This document shows positions 26,721 through 38,640 of a stretch of DNA of 64,000 bases, one piece after another. A model generated the notes under the pieces. The model searched no databases. It was not told the DNA's origin and worked only from the letters and a program-made list of their open reading frames with translations. The stretch spans positions 127,001-191,000 of the forward strand of contig JAQJVL010000670.1 in the NCBI GenBank assembly GCA_035578905.1, given 5' to 3'. This stretch comes from Stictocephala bisonia. Its lineage: Eukaryota; Arthropoda; Insecta; Hemiptera; Membracidae. The position numbers and the translations under genes were made by a program. Position 1 is the stretch's first letter, and the number at the start of each line of letters is the position of its first letter.

Positions 26721-28532
26721 TATTCTGTCTTAATAGGTTTACACACAGATCAATAAACTTTGAGGAACGGTCAAAATAATTATAAAAATGAGATTGGTCT
26801 ACCCTTTTTGAAAAATAAAAAAGATTTAAATTTAAAAAGATACATAATTTTCCTCATTGTAGAGAATATATTAGTACAGCAAAATCATTATTTATAAATT
26901 AACATATAAATTATTTGTTTATAGATAACAGGATGGTGAAATAGCAAGATTAGGATACAGCAATAAAGTGTGTAGATGAATATCTCAACTAAACTTTCTC
27001 AATAACAAAGTTATCTGCGGTTACTCAAATCACAGCCCAAGGATTAGTATAGTTTTAGATTTACTCTGTAAGGTATACAGTCCTCCATTGTACGTTGTTT
27101 ACATTATATCTCCAGTTACTTAAATATTTTGTTGCACAGTTACTTGGGATGAAAATACAAACTTTTCATAAAAAGTGAATTTAATAAGATGTATATATTA
27201 TATGGAATATGAATAAAATCTATGCTCCACCATTAGAATATAGTACAAAAAGGTTAGTTGGGAATTATTCAAATACACTGTCCAATAAATACACTGTACC
27301 AAAGAAAACAACATTTGTGTTCAAAATAAACAAAAGCTTTGCAATTGACAGATTTACCGTTATTAAGAGAATTCACTGTTGCCAATTAGAACTAAATATG
27401 AATTTAACTCTGTACTATGGTACAATATATATAAGTCAATACACAATATTTCAAAAAGTATTGCAAGTCCTTCTTCCCACAAAATATATAAAAAGTTCAC
27501 ACTTTTTATATAACATTAAAAAGCTAGAATTATTATAACATTTTTTTTTTTATACTATGCTTTTATACTATCTGAACCTATCAAATAGCTTCAGATTGTG
27601 GGTTTGATTATTTCCAAAACTATAAAAGATGTAGAAACACATGTTGTCCCTGAATGTCGAATTTATACTAACGATGTAACATAACATTGTTATTTTATTT
27701 CCTACAATAATATATTTAACGTAAGAAATATTCATAGGCTCCCCCATAAAATGTATTGTTGGCGTTAAAATGCGTATGATATATTTTATTTTTATTTACA
27801 ATAAATATAAATATTTTTTATATTGTAAATATTGGTAAAAGCTTTTTGAATAAATTCCTGAGAGGGCGTGATAGTCAGAATATAGTTTACATAATTGTTT
27901 TTAATCCTTTTCAATAATAAACTTGAGTATCCTAAACAATAGCAAAATACTTTACAATATTTATACCTACATGTAATGTAACAGTAAGTAATTAAAACGA
28001 GAAAAAGAACAAAAAGAGAGAATGAATAAATGAAAAAACACAACCACATTTCACTATCTCAGAATATTTAATTTTTTAACTGTAATTTCACGATATTTTT
28101 TTCTATACATTTAAATGGTACATAATTAAATGAAATTAGGTCTTATTAATCCCTATTACTTATTTATCTTACATTGCCTATGTAGATAGTGACACTTACA
28201 TTGAACAATTGTTGAATTTAAAACCCTAGATTTTAAAATCTACTCATAGCCATTTCTAAAACGTTACGTATCTAAAATATGATTCTTGGGATTGGTGATA
28301 CTTACACTAGATTTTGTAGGTTTTATATTAATTGTGAGTTTGTATTTAAGGAACTTAATAAGGTCTAGTAGATGAGTTTGTATGACAACAATATACTTTT
28401 AGGTATACTATTGTTTTTCAGTAACAAATATCTTTCATAGACTTCCATTAAATTACAAAATTATAGGTACAAATATCAGGGTTTTTTGGTGAAGTAACTT
28501 TTTGCTTCCGTTTGTATAAAATATCAAAATAA
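26721..28532. other. AT-rich stretch, nothing recognised
   Basis: The short frames here, including 27209-27538, are built from AT-rich codons and resemble no family I know. Confidence 0.55.
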
Positions 28533-28680
28533 CCGGCGTAGTGGCTAAGGCTTCGGACTGCGGAGGGCAAGAACCATGGTTCCAATCCCCACTGAGCCAA
28601 CGGTCGGTACTTCACTCGTTGAATAAAGTTCACAAACAGGCTTGTAAGCCCACGTGAAATGGCGAGTGAAGTCAAAAAAA
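28533..28680 (+). repeat. tRNA-derived SINE, copy 1, with structured 3' tail
   Basis: The head has a box A-like TAGTGGCTAAGG and a box B-like GGTTCCAATCC. CACTGAGCCAACGG follows, then a tail that folds into nested stems. The outer stem is ACTTCACTCG (28609-28618) with CGAGTGAAGT (28663-28672), perfect over 10 bp. An inner hairpin is GGCTT-GT-AAGCC (28639-28650). The element ends in an A run. A second copy lies at 43498-43669. The parental tRNA isotype is not clear. Confidence 0.8.
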
Positions 28681-28989
28681 TGGTTTTATATTATTTTTTA
28701 ACATTATTATAAACAATTATTATCTGACACTGCATTCCAACCTCGATAAATAACTGGTCTTAACGAGGGTGTGTGCAATTTCATCAGGACCCAGAAAGGA
28801 AAAAAGTAATTACAAAATATTGTTTATTACATAATTACAAAAAAATCTAAAGGAAAAGGGACAATAGTAACAGTAAACGTGCAAGAAACCCTTTAGCTGT
28901 TTCCTGTTTGTGACTAATTAACAAGTTATTATTTGTCGAGATCTAAAATATGGAGGTTAGTCAATTTGGAAAACTCAAAAAAAGACAAA
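28681..28989. other. No feature seen
   Basis: An AT-rich stretch between the SINE and the hAT-like fragment. Nothing was recognised. Confidence 0.5.
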
Positions 28990-29100
28990 TAATAATACCA
29001 TCGAATTCTTTTGGCGTGATAGTGGCAACAAGACAAGTCTTCAGTACCCGGCTCTTAAAACAATTACAAAATTAGTAAACAAGCAGCAACAAAAATTTAT
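28990..29100 (+). pseudogene. Possible hAT transposase C-terminal fragment
   Basis: An open stretch of about 32 codons reads EFFWRDSGNKTSLQYPALKT and continues into KLV. It resembles the 'FW ... YPAL ..' start of the hAT dimerisation region seen in many animal ZBED-type transposases. The expected downstream ER.FS block is not visible, so this is weak. Confidence 0.25.
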
Positions 29101-29114
29101 TTAAAAAACATTGA

Positions 29115-29545
29115 ATTTAAATATTAATGGTCTCTCCTTCATCTAATAAAAGTCACTCTTTAATGACTACCAAAAAGCATCCCACCCTACAACACAAAGT
29201 CCCTATAGCATGGAATTTATTAACTGCACATAGACGAAAACTTCGCAGACGGGGCTAAAAGAGCCAAGAGTAAAACTATTGGAGGTAACCTGCATGCCGA
29301 AGTTTTATCCTAGAAGAAGATGTATCACATTGGAGAAGGGAAATAGCTAGGTGGCTATTTATACAGGTGGCTGCCCCAACTAGGCCACACATAAGAGAGA
29401 CAGGCCTAGCCTGAAAGTCCACGTCTGTCCCTCCAGGCACCATCAGGGAAAAGTGTGCAAGCAGGTGACCACCCAACTCAATCCGGAACCCTAGAGCTGG
29501 AAGTCCAAAATATATTAGCCAGCCAATATGATATAACAAGGAGCG
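29115..29545 (-). promoter_or_regulatory. LTR-like or promoter-like segment (weak)
   Basis: On the minus strand a TATA-type TATAAATAG (plus-strand 29354-29362) lies about 135 bp upstream of an AATAAA (29214-29220). The segment is less AT-rich than its surroundings. A TGTTATATC on the minus strand (ending 29538 on plus) and a TGG at 29128 could be LTR ends. I found no target duplication, primer site or polypurine tract. A 69-aa plus-strand frame (29455-29664) crosses it without recognisable similarity. Confidence 0.2.
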
Positions 29546-29664
29546 AAAGTGGAGACGAGAAGAAAAAACGAACAGAAACAAGGCAACGTCAAATAACGAA
29601 AACCTTCGTAGATGAAGTAGAGGCAAATTTGCAAAAGGCACAAAACAGAATATTGACTCAATAA

Positions 29665-30224
29665 AATATATTAACGTATTATACTAACGATACAGTAATA
29701 AATAATTCAAGTTATAGCTGATTTAAATTTTGATTTGTAAGTTGTGAACAATATATTGTTTTAAGAGTAATAAATATCTTAGCTAAGTTGTATGTCAATC
29801 ATCACTTCTGTTATCCTGCTGATTGGAGTAGCTAATTTAGCTCCAAAAGTAATAATCAAATATATATATTAATCTACAAGTCTACATATTACACTATTAC
29901 TCCATTATACAGTGTAAGGATAAATCTCTTAGTTATTCCATACCTAACTATAGCTCATTCGTAGTGATGCATAATTAGCTGCTTATAATTCTAATACTTA
30001 ATAATATTAAATAATTTTAAGGCTATTAATTGTATGAAAAGAAATAGATATCTACTGTAAAACTGTTATTAATTTAATCCTATTTTGTCATACTATTAGT
30101 TAAACTATATTATATATTGTCATAAACTGTATTTAGTGAAGAAACTTATCACTTAATTTCTCAAAAACATATTTGTACGTTTTGTTCTAAACAAACTATA
30201 CGAGAGTTTAGGTTGTTTGTAGTG
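29665..30224. other. AT-rich stretch, nothing recognised
   Basis: No coding or repeat signal was found. Confidence 0.6.
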
Positions 30225-30326
30225 ATGGATGAGAATGTTGTACTTAGTAAAAGGATCCCCAACTTAAGACAGATGACATCATCAATCACAGAGGTGACTG
30301 TAATACCTAAAGTTGATGGGGTTTGA
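30225..30326 (+). other. Short ATG frame homologous to one at 10874
   Basis: The 33-codon frame starts MDENVVLSKR. Its first 64 nt match 10874-10937 at about 69 percent. No third-position bias is seen among the differences, so it is probably a repeat relic rather than a gene. Confidence 0.25.
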
Positions 30327-30664
30327 AAAAAAGTTAAAAGTTATATGCGATAAACTATTTATTTAGAAGATATTTAAAATTGTTATGTAGATTGAAACAG
30401 AAATTCCACAAGTTATATATAGTCGACAATCATTAAGTTCTTTAAATATTATAAATACAACGTCAGTTGTTAATATAATTGACATGTTATATTGCTCTAA
30501 TGAAATACATATCTACTAACTAACTGTTTATGTCACTGGTATAACAGAAAGCGGAAATGATTTTGTCTGTTATTAACGTTTCCTTGTTTGTTTTTATGGG
30601 AAATAATAATACTGCTATTAAATAAATTGTTAGTGATAATCTTACATACGAGTATGAAGAGTTA

Positions 30665-30770
30665 AGGCTGTCTGGATCGATCTACTTTACCTTATGGCTC
30701 CCCCATCCCAAAGTTTAGGCTGTCTGGATCGTTCTACTTTACCTTATGGCTCCCCCATCCCAAAGTCTCC
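30665..30770. repeat. 52-bp tandem duplication
   Basis: Two nearly identical copies start at AGGCTGTCTGGATCG (30665 and 30717) and differ by two bases. The unit is less AT-rich than its flanks. Confidence 0.9.
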
Positions 30771-30940
30771 TTGTTACCATTTCTTTCCTATGAAAGAATA
30801 AAAAAAATTACGTCTCACTGTATTTGCTGTTTTTTTTTTACGTTTTAAAGGTTTTTTGTTTTAAATTTTGGTTGATTTTTTAACAATTGATTAGCACAAA
30901 ATATAAGTTCTTGTATTATTTACTTTGTTTTAGTATTATT

Positions 30941-31098
30941 CAGTACAGGTAAATGACACACAACACAAATTTACTACAATATAAGCACAAAATTCATAAA
31001 TATGTTACAATACAAGTACAAAATGCACGAATATTATGGTGATCGATTTCGCTGAACCACGCTCACCTTCCTCAGACCAGGGTGATTCATAACAGAAA
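30941..31098. mobile_element. Tc1/mariner-type MITE, half copy
   Basis: It starts CAGTACAGGTAAATGACACAC and runs through the CGCTCACCTTCC motif to the family's central ATTCATAA region, then stops. The right arm is missing. It corresponds to the left arm of the elements at 5909 and 56593. Confidence 0.75.
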
Positions 31099-33951
31099 AT
31101 ACGTATTACTGTATTTACGTATTTTAAAATATATTTAGCTTGTTTGCATCATAGCATATTCAACGAACCTAGTGTTCTGTCTGGAAGATATAAGTTACTA
31201 TAATAATGTTATATACGTATACCATATTTATCAGCCAATATCCGAATATTAAGCAATACAATGTGTCTTCTTATCTATCCTTACATTTCTAAACTATTTA
31301 GATTATACATAGCCACTAATTATCTTAAATTATTTAACATATTGAAGCTTCTCACCCACCAACATTAAAAAATCGAGTGGACAGTGACCCCACTAATTAT
31401 AGCTACATGATTTTTGTGATAAATCCAGGAGTTAAGGTTAAACTTGTGTGTCAAATCAGGCTACTTCACTTAATAAGAGCAATTTCAATTTGCCCACCCT
31501 CACATATTCATGTCATTCATACAGCTATCTAAAAGGAGTAATGTTTTATGGGGGGAAGGGTGGGTCCACGTGTTATTTTTGCACAATTTATGTTGTAATT
31601 TTTTTATCTTAGGGGGTCATGTTGTGGGATAGTGAACACTGGGTCGAGAGAAATGAAATTTCAAGAAATATATATATTTTAAGTTGTTAGTGTGTTTTAA
31701 AATATTCATTAATTTCATTTACGATCATTTATATAATAAATGGTAATATGTAAACGAATATTGACCGGTGATTTCTTGATACTCATGTTTACTCATTACT
31801 AATAATTACCTACATTGCCATCAATTAATATGGTTGCTGTATGTGTAGTAACACAATTATTGGTGCCCACAGTGTATGTCTTTTATTGATATATGTGTTT
31901 CACTTCAAAGACTAGCAATTTAAGAGGTGGTTTCTTTAAATTACTTAATTGCTTTTTTTCAGTCATATGTACAATTTAATATATTACAATCAATAATATA
32001 CTCGGGGAAACCATAATTTTACAGATGATTGGTTTTCAATGAATACAATAAATACAACTGAAAATGAATCAAAATGTCATATTTGGCAAAAAAGATTAAA
32101 AAATGTTGCAAAGCACGATTATAACCTTAAACTCCAAAGTTAATATAATTTATAGTAATTTTTTAAGTTTAAACAAACTAAGCCAACACTAATGTTTAGA
32201 CATCATATTCCAACTACTAAGATAAATATTTCATTGTTGACTTTAAATGATCAAGTAAAAATGATTTCACTATCTGCGAAGCATCCTTTATTAATTTAAA
32301 CAAGGTCTGGACCTTAAGATGTTAGCAATGACTGAGGAGATAACTAAATAACAAGACATTCATGAGAAGCTTTTGAAGGAAATATCAGAATTAATTCAAA
32401 CATGTATTTGGGTTAGACAAACATATCACTTTTCCTAGTAATATTTGACTGCATTTTGAAAAAAAAGTAAATAAAAATACCCATCTGGAAAAATTCTTAC
32501 TTCCTTCCTTTTCATTTGTTTCCTTTTAGATAAAAAATCTCCCAGGTTAGTTAGTAATGTGAGTGTTTTGTATCTCACCGTTATAGTCTAACAACATAAA
32601 GTGTGGCAATAAGCCAAAGAAAATATTATCTTATACATCTGTACACATTTGCATATTAATAAAGCACTAAATACACTAGTAAAGGTAATACTGTCAGTAC
32701 GCTCTTGCATACAAATGTATAAACTGAGCTTAAGCTGATAACAAACTTGGTTTCAGTAGAGTTCCGTAACGAATTGGTAATTCCAGTGATGAAACTCATT
32801 GCCACCAATTCTTATAAGTCACTGACTGTTAATTTACTATACCCCATTCTTATTTTGCAAGTTTTTTACTCTTTAAGTGTAAATGCAATCTACATGTTAG
32901 CAAGTAATAAAATACACAACATTATGGATTAAGGAAGGGGCACTACTGGTGGCGGTATTCTTTTGTAGTAATATTTTAAAAATTAAAGTAAAGATACTAT
33001 AGTCTTACGTACGTACAGGAAAATATCACTTCATACTCGTTCAGTGATTCATAACCCACACTCAATGATATACTGGTGCCTTACAAACAATGTGAATGAC
33101 ACCGAAATAAGGATTTCTACCAAAATCATTAAGAATGCATATTGATAGTCCAGCGAAACTAAACATTAATGTGGGCAAACATGTTGGTTTTTTACATAGA
33201 ATTTCTAATATGGTACGAATATTTGGCATAGTTTATAAATAATTTAGAATAGAGTTATCTAATAAACATAAACTACACGTTTTTATTAACTAAATGTTAT
33301 TGTTATACGTTGGGGTTTTTTTTTGTTTTTTTTTTTTTTATCTAAAATACTCAGACTGTGTATTTACCTGTTGGTACTAACGATAATTGTTTGAACTGAA
33401 TGATTTTTGTTGATAACACATCTGTTTGGTAGTTTCATTATAAATCCAAGTAGTTTTATTGTTTGTTTCATAAATGTTATTCATTGTAAAATTAGTGAGC
33501 ATCGTAAATGAGAATTAAAAGCTATTTATTAGTAAATGATAGTTCAATAGGTTCAACATATTTTGTTATGTATCAGCTTCGATTCATAAATTTGTCCGTA
33601 AAAGTGATACCATCATAATTCTGATTCAGCAGAAGCTAAATGACCTGTGAAGTCATTAAAACACAAAACAGTATGTATGACTGAAAAGCTATGCTTTATT
33701 TCATAATCAACGGTAATGACACTGTCAGAGTTATTTCTAAGTATAAGTACTTACTCAAGCAGATGAATTTATATGAATTTCCGATGTATGATTATATTTT
33801 ATTCCGTATAAAATTAGGTAAGATATGAAATCCAGTGTAATAGGAAAAAATGTCAATTATATATTAAGAAAATTTAGTGAAAATTTATTATAATGTTCTT
33901 TTTACTAAAACAGTTATTAGAATTTAGGTTTAAGTGACTAGTGTCATATCA
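31099..33951. other. AT-rich stretch, nothing recognised
   Basis: No gene or clear repeat is seen. A slightly GC-richer patch (31360-31580) has no identifiable content. T runs lie near 33320-33340. Confidence 0.6.
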
Positions 33952-34071
33952 AGAATCTATAATTCTGGAGCTGCCTGTGATGCCACATCACATCATGGGC
34001 GAAACGTCTATTATCTTATTAATTATGCAGATAGCACCTTAATGTGGTTGTCACAGGAAAATATAGATTCT
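33952..34071. repeat. 120-bp inverted-repeat structure with GAAACGTC core
   Basis: The outer arms are AGAATCTATA (33952-33961) and TATAGATTCT (34062-34071). The inner arms are CCTGTGA (33974-33980) and TCACAGG (34051-34057). Between them lies GGGCGAAACGTC (ending 34008), recalling the GAAACGTC at the Penelope-like end near 42275. It may be a fragment of a retroelement terminal repeat. Confidence 0.45.
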
Positions 34072-34789
34072 AGATAGAGCTGTTTTATGGTTATCATTAA
34101 ATTGTAGCTATATCCACCTTGGTATTAAAGCTTGCCCTAAATCAATTGGAAAGCCTTAGATTATTGTAAAAGATAATCTCAAAGTAATGTCATTGGTCGA
34201 TAGATAATTGATTCCAGGAGTCTTTACGAGGCAAGATCAAGGTCTTGACTAATTATGAACATACATTTGACCTGGACTAATCACTTACACCTACTTTTAA
34301 TTGACCATTGACTGGCGTCCTTAGCTTAAATCAGCATGTTTTCTTTCGTTCTATTGGACTTAAATATACTGATAGTGAAATTCAAATATTTCCTCAATAA
34401 AAACTGAGAGTTGAACAGAAAACAAACCTTCTTATTTTTCTATTCAACCCTAAATTTAATACATCAAATAACTTCGTAAGTAATTGTCACTTGGTACTAC
34501 TTCGTAAGCTTTTAAAATTCAAACCACTGGCCCTAGTGTATCAAGATCATGTGTTAAACTACATAAAAAACACACAAAACAATTTATTTTCCTTTCCATT
34601 AAAAATATTTGATAAAACCCTATTTAAACAAATACTGTTTACTATGAAAATGTATCGTTTGAACAATTAGCTTCTTGAAACTATCAAAATCCTGCATGTG
34701 GTGTTCCCTTGAATCTGTGGAGGGTGAAAAAGTGGCTCGGTAGATGAATTTTGACCTGGTATGAATTACTTAACATCAATAATTTAACT

Positions 34790-34866
34790 ATTCAGGTTAA
34801 GTGGAAGAAGGGACTTTCTAGTCCCAACTTCGCCTGGTTAAATAAAGACGTATTTCATTTCATTTC
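34790..34866 (+). mobile_element. 5'-truncated CR1-like LINE 3' end
   Basis: Only the last ~75 bp of a LINE related to the 14-18-kb element are present: GGTTAAGTGG, the GGGACT/AGTCCC hairpin (34810-34825), CAACTTCGCCTGG, AATAAAG and a (ATTTC)n tail. Extreme 5' truncation is normal for target-primed reverse transcription. Confidence 0.8.
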
Positions 34867-36429
34867 ATAATTGGTTTTTTTAAAATATTTTTTTCTAACA
34901 TGTTTTCAAAAATATTTTAATATTTTCAATTGTTTTTCCATGTGAATTATTAACATAGTCTCCCATTACTCATATATACAAATATAAATAACTATTTATA
35001 GTGTCATCTTTAATGTTAATTTTTCTTTAAACTATCAGTGAGTATATTCTTCAATTGTTTGTTATTGTTATTTTTATAATTAATATACTGTATGGAATTA
35101 AGAAATGTTAGTCCAAACGTTTTAAATATACTCTTAATAAAGTGCATTTTTCTTAAAAAATTATATAGTTTAATGTTAAGAAATATTGCTACACATTAGT
35201 TGACTTTTTATCAGTTTAATGTGGATGGACGTAAACATTATATTTTTGATCCGTTTAATGTGGATGGACATAAACATTAGATTTTTCAATCTGAAATTTG
35301 TACAGTGGAATTAAATAAGCCAATATGTCTTACTAGCTTGATCTAATTATATTTTAATTAGATTAGCAATCGTTAAAAAGACAAGGTTACCTTGTAAGTA
35401 GACAGAACACACGTACTTAAAAACTGACAGTCGCATCAAAGATTATTTTTACATTTTATTAGATATTACACATTTTTAGGGTCATGAGAAATTTTTTTAC
35501 TTATTGAATAAAAAAAAATATCATTTGCTTACAGAACAAAATATTAGTTCATTAATTAAAGTTGTTATGGGTATAAATATAATTGATCTTCTATTAGGTC
35601 TAAATAATGTAACGTGTTGTGTGTCTAGTTTATAAATTTACTACAAAGTAATTACTTTTGAACTATACATTTCTTGTTATGTGACACCTTATTACACTTT
35701 CAAATTAATTAAAACAAGGAAAGAAATGTTGCGTCAAAACTTTTGTAATTACCTAAGCAGACTTGTCCTTTTTTATCTTTGTGTTTAATGTAAAACTGTG
35801 TTTTTATTCATCGTTTTCCGAATTCAGAAAACTTGTTTAATTTGTTGCTTATACATTAGATATGACCTTACAATTAAATATATTGTTGCTCATAAAAAAC
35901 AGTTATTATTATAAGAATACACTGAATGGGGCGTGCACGAATAAAAATATACCTGGTAATGATTATTTAGCCGGTATAAAGAAAACATCCAAGTACAGTT
36001 GTGCAGATATATTTTTCTGCATTTAAAGTATTTTAAAAATGAGAAATATCACAACTCTTGTACTATGACAGAATTAGTAAATGAATCGCCATTGTTCATA
36101 AACTACTAAAGTATGTTAATTATATTTACAAAAGTCTTAATACAATTATAACAATCAATAGAAAGATTTTGATTTACAAGTATGATTGTTGAGCGGATAT
36201 TTTGAGGGTTTCATATTGATTAAGCATAAATTCGATTGTTGACTTTGTTTTTCATAAACAATAATTTTAACCCATATATAAACAGTAAATGACATGCAAA
36301 TTTCTTTCTATAATAATAATATAAATTGTCAGAAATATTTAGTTTTATTACGTTATATTTATACAAAGCTTTGCCTGTTCACTAACGTAGGCCTCTACCC
36401 CTTAACATGAACAACAAGTGTATGTCAGA
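34867..36429. other. AT-rich stretch with a 39-bp duplication
   Basis: A tandem pair with a 39-bp period starts at GTTTAATGTGGATGGAC (35214 and 35253). Nothing else was recognised. Confidence 0.6.
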
Positions 36430-36885
36430 GTGAATTTTGCCTGATCAATGGAAAGTCCAACTTCTTGTTCTCATTAACAAATGTAAAGGAGATCCAGAAC
36501 TCCGTCTGCACACAGACCCCTCTGTATGTTAGAGACGGCAAGGAAACACCTCAAGAGGCTGATAAAACCAACACTAAGTCATGCAATCGAGGCGGATAGA
36601 CTTTCGAATCGACAGCACGGATTACGTGCCGGGCGCTCCACACTTGGTGCGGTGGGCCCATAAACAATCGCTTCCGGCGCGATGAGACCGTCAGGGGTGG
36701 AGCGGCTCGCCACTTGAAGTGATTGTGTATGGCGGCGACCAAGCTCGCAGCTCGAGTCGAGCATATGCCGAGATATTATTTCTGGGCGCTTGGCTTTCCA
36801 TCGTGTTGGAAATATTTGGTGCGGTGGCTGCTGCAGCCCTGAATTTCGGAGACAGGAAGTGAACTACCTGGCCCAATTAGTCCAA
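36430..36885 (+). pseudogene. R1-like LINE reverse-transcriptase fragment
   Basis: Reading in two frames gives WKVQLLVLINKCKGDPE (from 36449), then RPLCMLETARKHLKRLI and RLSNRQHGLRAGRSTLGAV. This is the RT 1-3 block typical of R1-clade LINEs (usual form 'RPLCMLDTAGK.LERLI ... RQ.GFR.GRST'). A frameshift lies near 36510 and stops follow. Base composition is clearly GC-richer than the surroundings. Overlapping minus-strand frames are shadows. The clade is inferred from motif form only. Confidence 0.7.
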
Positions 36886-37610
36886 CGTTACGGATCACTT
36901 GAACCAGTTCTTTTTTGTATCAGTGTCATTGTTTATCACCTATTAATTTAAATATTTTGATTTATAGAGTGTATGTGATTTTTATGTTATAATTTTGTTC
37001 TCTTTCGACTAAATAGAATACATTTTTAATTAATTTATTATTTAATTGCTTAGTATTCAACAAATTAACCAAGGCAATTGCAGTTATCATTTTTTATCTA
37101 ATTAGTGGAAATAATTTGTTTAACAGAGAAAAAAGACTCAAATATTGAGATTTGTTCACAACTGAACTGTTTAAATTGTCCAAGAAATAAGGTAGTAGTT
37201 GTGTTGATAACGCTTCACGTAATATAAACCGTATAAGAATAAGTATAATGATGTTCCTGAAATATGAAAAAAACGATATTACCTTAATTATTGATTGTAT
37301 TCTATGTAAATTACATTATAACACATATAAAAAACATACTAAATACTAAACATAGAAAAAATAATTCTGTACGTAACTGCAAACTCACATACTGTATATA
37401 CACTTTCACTAACAAGATATTTGTTGTTCCTCACAAGACAGTTTTATAATTTTTGTTATGAAACACAAAATATTCTCAAAACACTAAAATATGAATAAAA
37501 TATTACTTTCATATTTTCTGTAATCAAAAATACAAAGTAATTGAAAATCTCAAACCGAAATAAATATTTAACTAATTGAAAAGACCCTCATTTTATTTGA
37601 ATATGTTCAT

Positions 37611-37946
37611 ATTCTGAGATAGTTACCGACAATCATCATCCACCTTGTGAGTAAGGATAGCATATCGAAAGAAAATATCTATATTGGTATCGATAAAATA
37701 TCGTAGTCATAATATGGGTACCATTCTGAGATAGTTACCGACAATCATCATCCACCTTGTGAGTAAGGATAGCATATCGAAAGAAAATATCTATATTGGT
37801 ATCGATAAAATATCGTAGTCATAATATGGGTACCATTCTGAGATAGTTACCGACAATCATCATCCACCTTGTGAGTAAGGATAGCATATCGAAAGAAAAT
37901 ATCTATATTGGTATCGATAAAATATCGTAGTCATAATATGGGTACC
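37611..37946. repeat. 112-bp tandem triplication
   Basis: Three essentially identical units start at ATTCTGAGATAG (37611, 37723, 37835). Each carries GGTATCGATAAAATATCG. Such identity indicates recent origin. Confidence 0.97.
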
Positions 37947-38640
37947 ATTATCATATCGAGATCAAAATATCGATAACCGACACTATCGATATTTGTTCTG
38001 TCTTACACAATTAAATCAAACACTCTATCCCTATGGATGGGTGGCGTGACAATGCATTTATATTCAAAATTTTCTGATTGCTTATTTATAAGTTATTTGT
38101 TGATAAAAAACTTAATAAATAAATTGTTTATGTAAGCAGTATAATATTATAAATTGCTTTTGTTCCTAATTATATCCTAAGTATGTGAACAATACTTCTA
38201 TTTTCAATGATTGTTAATATATTTCTTTTATATTTTTTTAACAAAAATTAATGGAACTTCTCTGTTTTAAGAAGCCTGTTATTATATAAATGATGATCTA
38301 GGGTCTAGGTTGACAAAACTGCTTGGTGTTTTGTTTGACAATTAACAGTAGGCAATGGCGCAGACAGTTGTGGCCGGATAGAAGGAGAAATGAAGGAGAC
38401 GGGGAAAGGGTGGCAAACTTCAAATGCGTGAGCTAACCCTTGTCATTAACTCGGTCTACAGTCATTCCAGTAGCAAAATATTTTAGAAAATATCAAGTAA
38501 AACTCATTAAATTTAAAATATTGCAAAGACTGTTATTATCGAACTCAAATATCGATACTTCGATATTAACAAATAAGGAATTTCGATGTCAAAATATCGG
38601 ATTTCGAAAACAAAATATCGATAATACCAATATCCTATCC
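37690..38640. repeat. ATCGATA-rich region
   Basis: TATCGATA or its close palindromic forms recur at least seven times: once in each 112-bp unit, twice near 37960-38000, and near 38551 and 38618. The stretch at 38545-38640 alternates AATATCGATA with TTCGATATT and ends CCTATCCCTAC. A similar CTATCCCTA occurs at 38026. It may be the ends of a decayed DNA transposon. Confidence 0.45.

Noticed and set aside
29276..29641. 121-aa minus-strand protein
   Set aside because: It has no recognisable domain, crosses a promoter-like or LTR-like segment, and no conservation evidence can be had from one sequence.
36551..36876. Three overlapping minus-strand frames of 61-63 aa
   Set aside because: They are shadows of a GC-rich plus-strand LINE reverse-transcriptase fragment.
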